From: Methanobacterium spitsbergense
Lineage (GTDB): Archaea; Methanobacteriota; Methanobacteria; Methanobacteriales; Methanobacteriaceae
DNA length: 50,534 bases
Assembly: GCF_019931065.1 (NCBI RefSeq)
Contig: NZ_JAIOUQ010000008.1
Location: 1 to 50,534, forward strand
Direction: 5' to 3'
The notes beneath the pieces are model-generated. The model was not told the DNA's origin and did not search any database. It saw only the letters and a program-made list of their open reading frames with translations. Shown here piece after piece: positions 1 to 9,975 of this stretch. Each line of letters opens with the position of its first letter. The stretch's first letter is position 1. Made by a program: the position numbers and the translations under genes.

Positions 1-87
1 AATTATAGGTTAATCGAAATTTTTTTTCACAAACCCCAACACCCATTAACTTGACTGCCTCAAAAATTTTGGTCTAATTTACAAATC

Positions 88-1341
88 TTAAAATTTATAA
101 TTGTTTAAGTTTTTATTATTTAGTATTAGAATTTCTTCTTCTTCATATGTTTCTATTGTTTCTGTTTTTATTCCATTCCATATGATTAGGATTCCTTTTG
201 GATTGTTTGAGTTGTTTATGCATTTTTCGAAGTCTTTGAGGTATCCTAGTAGTTTGTACATGCTGTCTACTATGTATTCTCGGCGTTCGGTTAGTTTTAT
301 TTCGATTATTTTATATTGTATTTTGTTCTTTTGTTCGATTTCTAGTATTATGTCGGGTAGTCTGCTTCGGACGTTTAAGGAGTATTTTTTTAGTATGTCT
401 TTGTATTGGCTGTTTTGGGCTAAAGGGCAAGGTATTTGTTGGTAGTATATTTTGATAGTGGTTTCTGGGTCTTGGTATTGTGCTGTGTATGGCTTTTTCT
501 GGTGGGCCATTATTAGGTTTATATCTAGTGTTGAATTGGGGGTATTTTTTTGTTTTGTTCCTAATTGGTCGATTATGTGGAATAGTGCATATATTTCGTA
601 TAGATCTTCTTCTTTGGTTGGTTTGAGTAATTGGTTTCCTATGAGGGATTTGATTGTTTCTAGTTGGTTATTGTGGAATATTTTATCGTATAGTTCGTAG
701 CATTTGAGGATTTCGTTTCTATATATTCTGTTTCGATGTGTTCTGAGTCTTTGCAGATCTCTTGGTTTGATCCTTTTGGTTTTGGTTAGGTTTTGGATGT
801 AAATATTGTTTAGCGCTTTTTTTATTGTATGATTACTTCCTATTATGTCGTCTTGCCAGTTATCTTTGAGATATTCTATTTCAATATTTTCTTCAGGTTT
901 GATAAATTGAAATGTTTCTGCGATTTCTGCTATGTTAGTTAATATATATTTTAGAATTTGGTTTTCGGGAAGGTCATACATTCTTGAAGCGGGTTTGCAC
1001 ATGAAAATGCTTTTATCATTATATCCTGAGCCATATCTTTCTTTATATGTTAGGTTCCAATCTATTCTGCCTTTTATGATTCCTTGTGATCTTATAACCT
1101 CTTTTTGGGTAGAATGAGATAGATTACGCATAAGTTGAGGTAGAATATTTACTAAGTCTTTAACTTCTGCGCTTAAAAGAAAATGTACTCTTTTGAGGAT
1201 ATCTATATGTGATTCTCCGATTTCAAGATTCTCTGGATTGATTTTTAGCTTTGGGGAAGATTCTCTAAATAGGTATAGCCAAAGTCTAGGTTTTATATAT
1301 TCATAAACCTCTTTTTTATCCCATTTAACATTTGATTTCAT
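88..1341 (-). CDS. McrC-like nuclease subunit of a McrBC-type restriction system
   Basis: A 417-residue protein with the layout of McrC-family proteins: a long helical N-terminal part that would contact the McrB ring and a C-terminal PD-(D/E)XK nuclease. The nuclease signature is visible near residues 330-352, where 'PDIILEIE' is followed by 'IIEIKLT'; the D and the E-x-K are the expected metal and catalytic residues. It lies 22 bases downstream of the McrB-like gene on the same strand, so the two are almost certainly one transcript. The family cuts DNA when the partner GTPase translocates on modified DNA. Which modification is recognised cannot be read from this subunit. The fold assignment rests on motif and context, so a related McrC-like family is possible, but the pairing makes the role fairly secure. 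Confidence 0.8.
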   Translation of the reverse strand: MKSNVKWDKKEVYEYIKPRLWLYLFRESSPKLKINPENLEIGESHIDILKRVHFLLSAEVKDLVNILPQLMRNLSHSTQKEVIRSQGIIKGRIDWNLTYKERYGSGYNDKSIFMCKPASRMYDLPENQILKYILTNIAEIAETFQFIKPEENIEIEYLKDNWQDDIIGSNHTIKKALNNIYIQNLTKTKRIKPRDLQRLRTHRNRIYRNEILKCYELYDKIFHNNQLETIKSLIGNQLLKPTKEEDLYEIYALFHIIDQLGTKQKNTPNSTLDINLIMAHQKKPYTAQYQDPETTIKIYYQQIPCPLAQNSQYKDILKKYSLNVRSRLPDIILEIEQKNKIQYKIIEIKLTERREYIVDSMYKLLGYLKDFEKCINNSNNPKGILIIWNGIKTETIETYEEEEILILNNKNLNNYKF

Positions 1342-1363
1342 AAAAACTTTTTTCCTATTATTT

Positions 1364-3931
1364 TTATGTTCCCATGTTGAATCCGGTTTCTTTAAAGCGT
1401 TTAATAATTTCAGGGTCTTGTTTTAGGTATTCATCTAAGGATTTCCATATTTCTTTTATTTCTGTGAGTAATAATCCTTCTAATTGTGGAACAATGAATG
1501 AAATGAAAGCTTGAACTAATATTTCAGTGTTTATGTTGTTCTTAGAATCTGATAATTGTACTCTTGCTTTAACAAATTCACATATGTCTTTTAGGATAGC
1601 AGGTCCCATTGGACGGAAGTCATTGATTTTAAGAAGATTATCAATTAAATCTGTATATCCGTTATCGATATCGCTAGTCCATTCTTTTATTAAATTTTTG
1701 TAATCAATATCTTCGGGTAAATCAATGTATACAAATGCAAAACGTCGCATAAAAGCATAGGACATTTCAAATAAGGAATTTTTATCAAAAATATTCATTG
1801 TAGCGATAATTCTCCAATTATTACCAACAGAATATTCTGCGACTTGTAGACAAGATTTTATTTCCCCGTCATTTGGAATAATTTTTACATGTTCTTTATC
1901 TGAAATAAATGGTAATTCTACTCCTTGACCGGATAGAACTGTGAATAGTTGTCCAAATGCTTTATCTATATCCGAACGATTAATTTCATCTATTATAAGT
2001 GTTTTATTTTCTTTTATTGCTTGTAAAAATTTTCCTTCATAAAAACTAAGAGAATCATCATTTTCCTCAGGCATATAACCTCCAATGGTATCAAATGTAC
2101 TCCAATCAGAAGTAGCTGTAGTTAATATATATCCTTCTGAAAACTTTTTTTCGACTATTCCATTGGCAATGTGTTTAGCTAGATCAGTTTTACCAGTACC
2201 TGGAGGGCCTGTAAGTAAAATATGTTTACCTGAATTAAGAAGAGCACAAATATTTTCTAATATTCCCTCTTTTAATTTGATATCCTTTGTATCAATATCA
2301 AGAGGATTTAAAAATAGAGGTTCCATTTGTTCAACTGAAACTATGGGGTAATTCCATCCTAATTTATCAAATAAACATTCTATTTCATTGGATTTAATCT
2401 CTCTTAAAATTCCGCCAGCACCACCAATTGCTCTACCCCATGCACTTCCATTTTTATAAGGAACATTGTTAGCATCTAATAGACATTTATGGATTTCATC
2501 AGGTTTATTATCTTCATGATAAATCGGATCAGAAATATCTACTCTAATGGGATAAGGATCATCGGACCATAATACAGAATTACCTTCAAATGTATCAGAT
2601 TCTATTTTACAAAGAGTAAAGCCAAACTTTGAGGAATATATTAAAAGATAATCTCCCAGTTTTAACTTCGTTGCTTTGGTTCTGTTTTCCTCTTTTATAC
2701 CCCAAACATTATTATCCATACATATTCCATAATTAGACTGTAAATCCTTACCAATAGTTACCCAATATATTTTAGGCTCATGATCAAAATGACCGACAAT
2801 TATATCCCAGACTTCATCAAGTTGTAAAAGAGTTAAATCATTTTCTTTAGCTAATTTAACTAAAATTTCATTTATTCGACTATATTCCTCACCAAAACTA
2901 ATATTTTTATCAAATTTAGGTTTAAAATCTGTTTTATCCATTGCTAACTCTGCTTTACTATTATACACACCATATTCAGTAGGATATACAACTGATAAAA
3001 TTGGAGTCAATATCGCCCTACCTAATCCTTTAACATAATTATTACCTTTTAATGGCATAAGTTCATTAAAACGTTCATTAATAGGTTTAGACTCATCTAA
3101 AAGAATCTTTAAACCTTCTTTTAGTTTATCCATGTCCTGAGTAATAGTGGTGCTTAATCTTTGAATCCCATGCCAATGTTTGTTATTCTTAAATGAAAGA
3201 AACGACACAAAATCTTCTTTACTGAGCTTGTCAAGATTATCTGGATGAAAAATATGTCCATATTTTTCAAATACTTTTTTATCTTCTGCTTTATTATAAG
3301 ATTCTTTAACACTTTTTATAGATTCTACAAATAATTTATAAGCTTCCCAATTAGCAAGACTTTTATAGTAGGGTATAATAGACTCATATGTTTCTAAAAT
3401 AGCACCAATGTCCTTTTTTATATCTGAATCATTTGATAAATCATCAAATGAGTAAAACCGAGAAATAATATTTCCAGCTTCATATAATCTTGTTTTAGAA
3501 CTTCTATCTTTTAGATCAATAGGGTTTTCATTGAAACCTTTAGGAATCGTTTTTAAGTTAGTTTTTAAGTTTGAGGCTCTAGATTGTAGTATTTCAAATT
3601 TATCTCCTCTAATATTTGTTACTCCTTGATTAAGAGATAGATATATTCCACTCATATCCTTTCTAAATAAATAAACAACATAAAGACCATCTTGAAAGGT
3701 AATTGAACATTCGAAATTCCTTATACCCTCCCAAGGAATAGTAGCCCATCTACCTTGTCCATGAGATATCTTAATTTCATAGTTATCAACATCTATAAAC
3801 TTATCAACGTTATTTTTAAGATTATTAGTAAAATCCGACCTCATTCTCTCTGCAAATTTATTATCTTTAAAATTTTTAACTTTTTCGTTAAGATAATTAT
3901 CTAAAATCAGTTTAAAATCATCACCAAACAT
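1364..3931 (-). CDS. McrB-like AAA+ NTPase with DUF3578 and EVE-like domains
   Basis: Motor and specificity subunit of the McrBC-type system. Three parts are visible. The N-terminal ~190 residues resemble the DUF3578 domain of McrB-type proteins. A PUA/EVE-like domain at about residues 387-470 begins 'YWVTIGKD' and ends near 'YPIRVDIS'; EVE domains commonly read modified bases. The AAA+ domain has Walker A 'GPPGTGKT' near residue 580, Walker B 'LIIDEINRSD' near 645, and sensor 'IIATMN' followed by 'RRFAF' near 710-730. An upstream ATG exists at 3946, but GGGGGAGGGTGAA sits directly before the ATG at 3931, so the shorter start is chosen. The gene is first in a two-gene operon with the McrC-like nuclease. 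Inference: the EVE-like insert sets specificity for modified, probably phage, DNA. Confidence 0.85.
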   Translation of the reverse strand: MFGDDFKLILDNYLNEKVKNFKDNKFAERMRSDFTNNLKNNVDKFIDVDNYEIKISHGQGRWATIPWEGIRNFECSITFQDGLYVVYLFRKDMSGIYLSLNQGVTNIRGDKFEILQSRASNLKTNLKTIPKGFNENPIDLKDRSSKTRLYEAGNIISRFYSFDDLSNDSDIKKDIGAILETYESIIPYYKSLANWEAYKLFVESIKSVKESYNKAEDKKVFEKYGHIFHPDNLDKLSKEDFVSFLSFKNNKHWHGIQRLSTTITQDMDKLKEGLKILLDESKPINERFNELMPLKGNNYVKGLGRAILTPILSVVYPTEYGVYNSKAELAMDKTDFKPKFDKNISFGEEYSRINEILVKLAKENDLTLLQLDEVWDIIVGHFDHEPKIYWVTIGKDLQSNYGICMDNNVWGIKEENRTKATKLKLGDYLLIYSSKFGFTLCKIESDTFEGNSVLWSDDPYPIRVDISDPIYHEDNKPDEIHKCLLDANNVPYKNGSAWGRAIGGAGGILREIKSNEIECLFDKLGWNYPIVSVEQMEPLFLNPLDIDTKDIKLKEGILENICALLNSGKHILLTGPPGTGKTDLAKHIANGIVEKKFSEGYILTTATSDWSTFDTIGGYMPEENDDSLSFYEGKFLQAIKENKTLIIDEINRSDIDKAFGQLFTVLSGQGVELPFISDKEHVKIIPNDGEIKSCLQVAEYSVGNNWRIIATMNIFDKNSLFEMSYAFMRRFAFVYIDLPEDIDYKNLIKEWTSDIDNGYTDLIDNLLKINDFRPMGPAILKDICEFVKARVQLSDSKNNINTEILVQAFISFIVPQLEGLLLTEIKEIWKSLDEYLKQDPEIIKRFKETGFNMGT

Positions 3932-4218
3932 TTCACCCTCCCCCATAGAGGATATTCTAGTTTTTTACTAATAAATTTGTCGCATAAATTAGATTAAGAT
4001 AATCGATAATGATAGAGCTAAATTTTCAAGGATTTTAGATGCCAAAAGAGCTTTTTGAAGAATCTAATAAGTAAATATTACAAGTCACTAAATCTCTCAT
4101 TTATTTATGTACCGAAGATTATTATCAATAATATACAATTCGAACAATTTTATAGTCAGAATAAGATTTATAGTTTTTATGAGGGGCATGAAATTATTAT
4201 TGTTGGTTGATTAGATTA

Positions 4219-4230
4219 ATTATTTAAATT
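4219..4230 (+). promoter_or_regulatory. TATA-type promoter of the DUF262 gene
   Basis: The AT block TTATTTAAATTT is centred about 21 bases before the ATG at 4246. With archaeal TATA-to-start-site spacing the transcript would begin at or next to the start codon, and there is only a weak ribosome binding site, so a leaderless mRNA is likely. The rest of the 314-base divergent gap between the McrB-like gene and this gene (3932-4245) shows no coding or repeat structure. Confidence 0.4.
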
Positions 4231-4245
4231 TGAGTTGGATCTACT

Positions 4246-6051
4246 ATGAAAAAGTATAATACAGATTCTATTGGAAATATGATGTCTCAGATATCTCAAA
4301 ATGAAGTTTATTTACCTGCAATTCAAAGAAAATTTGTATGGAAATATGATCAGATTGAAATGCTTTTTGATTCTATCATGAGGGGTTATCCAATAGGTAC
4401 TTTTCTTTTTTGGTCAGTCGTAGGTGATACCAAAGATGATTATACTTTTTACAAGTTTATTCAAGAATACCATGGACGAGATAATTTTTTTAACGAAGTG
4501 GCCCCTAAACCCGAGCTAAAAAATAAAATAATCGGAGTTCTAGACGGTCAGCAAAGATTAAGTTCAATGTATATTGCTCTTCAAGGTACTTATGCATATA
4601 AAAAAAAGCATTATCGAATTGAAAGTAAGGGAGCTTTCCCAAAGAGGGAGATGTATTTAAACCTGTTTCCAACTAAAAAACTTGATGAAAGTATAATTTA
4701 CGAATTTAAATTTTTATCAAAAGAAGATTACGAAGAATTTGATAAAGATCTACTTTGGTTCAAAATCAGAGATGATCAGTTATGGTTCAAAGTTAAAGAA
4801 ATTTTAAAATGGGAAAAAGATCCAGATATTGACAAATATTACGACGAATTAATAGAGACTCAACACCTGACAAATGAATTTATTAATTTAATCAAAGAAA
4901 ACAAAGCTAGAATCAAAAAAATATTGAGAATTCTCCATACAAGACTCACTAATGAAGAGTTAATTAATTTCTATGAGTTAGATGAACAAAATTTAGACGA
5001 AATTTTAGATATTTTTGTTCGAGTTAATAGCGGAGGAACACAATTATCAAAATCAGATCTTCTCTTTTCAACTATTGTAGCAAGATGGGAAAAAGCTAGA
5101 GATGAAATAGATTTTTTATTGAAAAATATTAATCAAAAAGGGGAAGGATTCGAGTTTGACAATGATTTCATAATGAGAGCCTGCCTTGTGTTAACTGATG
5201 CTCCCATAGTTTTCACAGTTAAAAGCTTCAAAAAAGACAATATTTATAAGATAATGGGAAATTGGGAAGATATCAAATTATCAATTGAGAATATGGTTGA
5301 TTTGTTAGTTGATTTTGGATTTAACGATAAAAATCTCACTTCTTTAAATGCAACTATCCCATTAGCCTATTATTTAATGAAAGGCGGCCAAATAACTAAG
5401 AAAACTAAACATGATCTTAAAATTTATCTGATACAAAGCTTAATTCAAAAGATCTATGGTGGTCAGGGAGATAGTGTTTTAACAAACATGAGAGATGCTT
5501 TAAGAATAAAAAGCCAAGAAGATTATATCCTTAGATATAAAAATTTTGATCTTGGCAATTTCATTCAGAATCTCGAACTAACAGGTAATAAACGCTTTAA
5601 AATTGGTGAAGACGATGTTGAAGACTTATTGGAAAATAAAAAGGGACCATATACATTCATGATACTTTCACTTTTATATCCAAACATCAAATTTGGGCTT
5701 GTAAGGTTACACCAGGATCATATCCACCCTGCAAGTTCTTTCACAAATGCAAAACTCAATAAATATGGAATACTCGAAGAAGAATGGAAACATTGGCAAT
5801 TATTGAAAGACCAGCTACCTAATCTACAAATAATGGAAGGTTCTGAAAACGAAAGTAAAAATAAAACACCATTTAAAGATTGGTTAAAGGGTGAAAATGC
5901 TGATGAAATTCCAAATGTTCCAGATATTGACAAATTTTTATCGGATAATTATATCCCTATTAACACAAGTTTAGAATTCCAGGATTTTTTAAAATTCTTT
6001 GAAAGAAGAAAAGCCATATTAAGGGATGAAATCAGGAAGAGATTATTTTAA
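4246..6051 (+). CDS. Fused GmrSD-like type IV restriction protein (DUF262 plus HNH)
   Basis: A 601-residue protein. The N-terminal DUF262 domain has its two hallmark motifs: 'QRKFVW' near residue 27 and 'DGQQRLSSM' near residue 100, together a ParB/Srx-like NTP-binding fold used by GmrS. A third conserved block, 'VRVNSGGTQLSKSDL', lies near 263. The C-terminal part contains 'HQDHIHP' near residue 489, the His-Me finger motif of DUF1524/GmrD nucleases. GmrS and GmrD are thus fused in one chain, as in single-polypeptide type IV enzymes such as BrxU. Known members cut glucosylated or otherwise modified phage DNA using NTP. Its place beside McrBC-like genes supports a defence role. It is transcribed away from the McrBC pair, so it is an independent unit. 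Confidence 0.85.
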   Translation: MKKYNTDSIGNMMSQISQNEVYLPAIQRKFVWKYDQIEMLFDSIMRGYPIGTFLFWSVVGDTKDDYTFYKFIQEYHGRDNFFNEVAPKPELKNKIIGVLDGQQRLSSMYIALQGTYAYKKKHYRIESKGAFPKREMYLNLFPTKKLDESIIYEFKFLSKEDYEEFDKDLLWFKIRDDQLWFKVKEILKWEKDPDIDKYYDELIETQHLTNEFINLIKENKARIKKILRILHTRLTNEELINFYELDEQNLDEILDIFVRVNSGGTQLSKSDLLFSTIVARWEKARDEIDFLLKNINQKGEGFEFDNDFIMRACLVLTDAPIVFTVKSFKKDNIYKIMGNWEDIKLSIENMVDLLVDFGFNDKNLTSLNATIPLAYYLMKGGQITKKTKHDLKIYLIQSLIQKIYGGQGDSVLTNMRDALRIKSQEDYILRYKNFDLGNFIQNLELTGNKRFKIGEDDVEDLLENKKGPYTFMILSLLYPNIKFGLVRLHQDHIHPASSFTNAKLNKYGILEEEWKHWQLLKDQLPNLQIMEGSENESKNKTPFKDWLKGENADEIPNVPDIDKFLSDNYIPINTSLEFQDFLKFFERRKAILRDEIRKRLF

Positions 6052-6083
6052 TCAGGATATAACATATTTAAGAGGTGGTTAAT

Positions 6084-7515
6084 GTGGATGATTATAATGA
6101 AGGGAAAGATCTTTATAAAAATGGAGAGTTTAATAAAGCTTTAATTAAATTCAAAACAGCACAAGATAAGAACCCTGAAAGTTTGGACTGTTTATATGCA
6201 CTCGGTAGAACTTTTACATTCATTGAGAAATATGAAGAATCACTACTCTATTATAACAAGATTCTTGATATTAACGCTAACCACCTTAAGGCTTTAATTG
6301 GAAAATCTTTATCACTTTCATGTTTAAATAAAACAATAGATGCTTTAAGTATAATTGATGATAGTCTACAAAATTCTAATAATGGTTATTTATGGGCGAT
6401 AAAAGGTCGTTTATTATCATTAACTCATGAAAATAATTCTGAAGTAAAAAATTGTTTTCAAAAAGCTTTTGAATTATGTGATGATACTCCTTTTTTATAT
6501 TATCAAAAAGCAAAAGCTTGTCTAAATGAGTTAGATTATAAAAAAGCTTCAAATTTTTATAATAAATCAATAGAAAGTATTGAAAATTCTAAATGTGATT
6601 TAGATGAAGGAATATACGTAACAAAACTATTAATTATGTTTGATAGGGGTTGGATGTATTCTAGGATAGGCGATTACGCTGAAGCATTAAAATATTGATG
6701 AAGCATTAAAAATGAGCAAAAAATCTGTGGTTGGTTTATATTCTAAAGATTTAATGTATTATGAACTTGGTGATCCAGATCGTGCATTGGAGATTATTAA
6801 TCATTTACTGTATTTGGAACCGGATGATATTTTTTCCTTAATTTTAAAACTTATTATTTATAGGAAGCAAGGGTCTCCTCAAACTGCAATGAAGATATGC
6901 AAGCGAATCATTGAAATTGATGAAAAAAATGCATTGGCATGGGCTAATATGGCATGGCTTTACTATACTGAGAATCAATATGAAAAAGTTATCGAAGCTG
7001 CAAAAAAGTCTTTAAACATTGACCCTGACAATGCAGATGCTAATGCTTATGCATTATTCTATGGATCAAAAGCTGCTAAAAAAACTGAAAATCTTAATTT
7101 GGCAAGTGAATGGGAAGAGAAGTTAAGCGATCTAAATGTGAAAAAGATAATACGTGAAAAAGATCTACAAACTAAACTTATAAAAGAACCATGGCGAATA
7201 GAAAAAGTATTAGGTAAAGATATAAAGTTTAAAGAAAAAGAATACGCTCTAAAAGACAGGAAAAGGATTGATTTACTATATAAAAGTATTATAACTGGTG
7301 ATTTTATAATATTCGAACTTAAAGTTGTTCCTGCTACCAGTAAAACATATAAACAAATTACAGGATACATGGATGCTATAAAAACAATAGAACCTGAAAA
7401 AAATGTTAAGGGTATTGTACTAAGCTTAGGGTATGATAAAACCTTTAAAAATTTGATTGATAAAAATCCCCATGTTTCTCAAATGGATTTTAGAAAATTA
7501 GGATTAGAAGTTTAA
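6084..7515 (+). pseudogene. TPR protein with C-terminal NucS-like nuclease domain, frameshifted
   Basis: Two reading frames that belong together. The first (GTG at 6084 after an AGGTGG site, stop at 6696) encodes tetratricopeptide repeats and ends '..YAEALKY'. The second frame, read from 6694, continues 'IDEALKM..', which completes the repeat. It then gives about four more TPRs and a C-terminal PD-(D/E)XK domain like the NucS/DUF91 nuclease ('RIDLLY', then 'FIIFELKV', then a Q in 'KQITGYM'). One indel near 6690-6696 therefore splits a protein of about 475 residues; the direct repeat GAAGCATTAAAA at 6681 and 6700 lies right at the break. It starts 32 bases after the GmrSD-like gene and may be co-transcribed. 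The alternatives are a sequencing error or two separately translated proteins. TPR plus nuclease fits a defence effector, but that is inference. Confidence 0.7.
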
Positions 7516-7589
7516 AAATTATAAAAAATTACTATTCAATTCTATTGAAAGAATTAGTATTTACGGGGAAAATTTAAATAATTAATTTA

Positions 7590-8675
7590 TCATGATTTAT
7601 TTATTCTTTTAATTATATGTGTTACAACCTCAAAAAATCTATTTGTTTGTTCGTCGTTCATTTTTGTTATATCAAACCAGTAGCCATCGTTTATTTCAGT
7701 TGCAAAATCTTTTAGATCTTTGTATTCTTCTACGATTGACTCTCCATTAGAAATTTTATTTCTTATGCTGTCGACTGTGACAAAAAGTGCCTGCCCATAT
7801 GCACTCAAATTGCTGTATCCTCTAATTATATTGATATTATTTTCATCTTTAACAATATTTAATGAAAATCCTTTGGGTGTCCAGAGAACTAATAATTGTT
7901 TTTCTTTAGCATAGTCTAAGAGTTTTCGGTAAAAAACTGCTGTTTTTTCATCTAACTGTTCAAAGAAAGTTGTTTCATTTAATATTTCACTTTGAGTAGG
8001 TTTCATAGCCTGATATTCAGCAGTTTTCCCCACAAGTCGTGGTATGAGTGTTTTTAATCCTTCACCTACGTATTGTTTGAGTTCGACTGCATAGACTTCT
8101 GTAGGATCCATCTGTATGTTAAGAAATTCAACAATGGTTCTGAGTTTCGTAGGTATAATATCTGCAACAAATACTAATCTTATTTTACCCGCCTGTAAGT
8201 TGGTTTTTACTTGTTCCCAGAATTCATCTGGACTTATTTCCAATCCCAGCTCCTCTTTAAGTAATTCATTTTGATCCATTGTAGGGTATGTAAAAGTTAA
8301 GCTGGATATGATTTTTTCAACAGGGATGTAAACAAGTAAATTAGAAGCATAATCCATCATCTGTCCCACCACTTCTCTTCTTAATCTACCGTCAGAGCTT
8401 CTTTTTGTCTCAACGATTGTGGGAATAGCGTCCTGGTCTAAAAATAGATGATCAATTGATAATTTTTCTGATCCCATTTCATCAACAGAATATATATCAA
8501 GTTCTCTTTGAACTAATAGCCATCTTCTCGGTATATCCACATTCATTTCATCCCCTGCTAATAAGTTAGGATACTTCGCTACTAGATCTTGTAAAATATC
8601 TTCTGAAACATACTCTTTCTCTTCCATCTCAACCAGCTCATTCCCCTCCTGAAGTAGAAAAATCTTTCCTGCCAA
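7590..8675 (-). CDS. PD-(D/E)XK-type putative nuclease
   Basis: About 361 residues starting at a TTG that follows AGGAGGT at a good distance; a longer GTG start at 8696 would swallow that site. The N-terminal half shows a nuclease-like core: 'SIDHLFLD' (D), about ten residues, then 'PTIVETKRSSD' (E-x-K), then 'REVVGQMMDYA', whose glutamine helix is typical of this superfamily. The C-terminal half (after about residue 150) has no motif I recognise. The family occurs widely as single genes of unknown function, some near restriction systems. It faces the TPR-NucS gene tail to tail across 74 bases. The catalytic pattern is visible; substrate and role are not. Confidence 0.6.
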   Translation of the reverse strand: MAGKIFLLQEGNELVEMEEKEYVSEDILQDLVAKYPNLLAGDEMNVDIPRRWLLVQRELDIYSVDEMGSEKLSIDHLFLDQDAIPTIVETKRSSDGRLRREVVGQMMDYASNLLVYIPVEKIISSLTFTYPTMDQNELLKEELGLEISPDEFWEQVKTNLQAGKIRLVFVADIIPTKLRTIVEFLNIQMDPTEVYAVELKQYVGEGLKTLIPRLVGKTAEYQAMKPTQSEILNETTFFEQLDEKTAVFYRKLLDYAKEKQLLVLWTPKGFSLNIVKDENNINIIRGYSNLSAYGQALFVTVDSIRNKISNGESIVEEYKDLKDFATEINDGYWFDITKMNDEQTNRFFEVVTHIIKRINKS

Positions 8676-8922
8676 AATAAAACCTCCTAATTCCACCTAA
8701 AACTTAATGATTATTTATTAAACGATTACATTAATTACTATATAATAAAAGAAATATTTATTTCATATTATATTTAAATAAGGGGTTAAAAAATACGAAT
8801 TTTAAATTTTTACATTTAATATTGTAGGAGTAGAAGAACCTAAGAATCGTCAATCATGGATATTAGAATTATCCAACTATTCACAGTTTGATTCTGTTTT
8901 TGATAATCTAATTTATAAAAAA

Positions 8923-9684
8923 TTATTTATTCGATTTGATGACTTCTTTAAGTTCTTTTATTTCTGAATGAAGTTTGTCTATTTTATTGTGGAGTTCATC
9001 GGATTTGTTATCATTATTGCTTTTTACTATTGCTGATGTGATAGTAGCTGTTAAAAAGCTCATAAATCCAATTCCTGTGAACATTATAATTGCTCCTATT
9101 ACCCTTCCAACATCGGTTTTAGGATAAATATCTCCATACCCTACAGTTGTTACAGTTACTAATAAATACCAAAATGCATCATCAAAGCTGTTTATATCTC
9201 CATTTACGCCATATTCCACTAAATAAAGTACCGTAGCACTACTTAATAAAATCAATAAAACAATGAAAATACCATAGTCAATTTTGGTTTTATGTAACAA
9301 ATCCAATAAATGTCGTATTTCTTTCTTAAATAATGCAAGAATCTTAATAATGCGTATTAATCTAAAATAACGGAAACCAGTACTTATAGGACCAACTAAT
9401 ATCTCAGGGACCATACCAAGAATATCCGTCCAATTACTACGCATAAACTGTTTTTTATCATCCGCTTTCGAAAAACGGTATAAAAATTCAGGAATTAATA
9501 TCAATACAACACATAGATCAAAATATACAATCATTGTATAGACTTCAGGGCTTACTGAAAAGAACAATAAAGAAGTTAACAAAAAAATATCAGAAAGCAT
9601 CAATACTAAAATAATCCCCTCTACAAACAAACCTATTTTATAATTCTTCATCCTATCCAATATAACCAAATTCAATAGACTCAC
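8923..9684 (-). CDS. Voltage-gated potassium channel of the six-helix type
   Basis: A 253-residue membrane protein with four N-terminal helices and then a pore module. The selectivity filter 'TTVGYGD' lies near residue 180, followed by the inner helix 'IMFTGIGFMSFLTATITSAIV'. The S4-like helix around residues 105-123 carries arginines and lysines spaced every three to four residues ('FRLIRIIKILALFKK'), the voltage sensor pattern. The last 30 residues are a charged heptad-like segment suited to a tetramer coiled coil. The start is GTG at 9684; an internal ATG at 9651 preceded by GGATAGG is an alternative and would lose only eleven residues. It is monocistronic and convergent with the upstream block. 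Methanogens carry such channels, for example KvAP- or MVP-like ones. Activity and gating sign cannot be told from sequence. Confidence 0.9.
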   Translation of the reverse strand: MSLLNLVILDRMKNYKIGLFVEGIILVLMLSDIFLLTSLLFFSVSPEVYTMIVYFDLCVVLILIPEFLYRFSKADDKKQFMRSNWTDILGMVPEILVGPISTGFRYFRLIRIIKILALFKKEIRHLLDLLHKTKIDYGIFIVLLILLSSATVLYLVEYGVNGDINSFDDAFWYLLVTVTTVGYGDIYPKTDVGRVIGAIIMFTGIGFMSFLTATITSAIVKSNNDNKSDELHNKIDKLHSEIKELKEVIKSNK

Positions 9685-9975
9685 CCAAAACTAAATCAAT
9701 TAAACTATCACTTAACATTTACTATTTTAGTTTCAATTTAATCATATGGATATCACGTTGATTCAGAGGATTAACAACTTTAATATCCATTTTCAATACT
9801 TTATATTTTATTTTGAAAGATTTGAGACTAAAGTAAAATCTTTCTATCAAAATAAAATACATCACATTTAATCTGATGCGAAACATATCAATATTATTTG
9901 CTACTAAAGAATAATCGAATAATATGCTTATATAATTGTTTTTAACTATTATTTTCAAGATTAGGGGAGAGCTAA

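Noticed and set aside
8806..8922. Plus-strand stretch reading 'GVEEPKNRQSWILELSNYSQ' between the nuclease gene and the channel gene
   Set aside because: Protein-like but without start codon and ribosome site and only about 40 codons before it runs antisense into the channel gene; too little to call a remnant with confidence.
9722..9958. Minus-strand open frame of 78 codons between the potassium channel and the exonuclease-family gene
   Set aside because: No ribosome site, AT-driven composition, no recognisable pattern; the region is better seen as promoter DNA.
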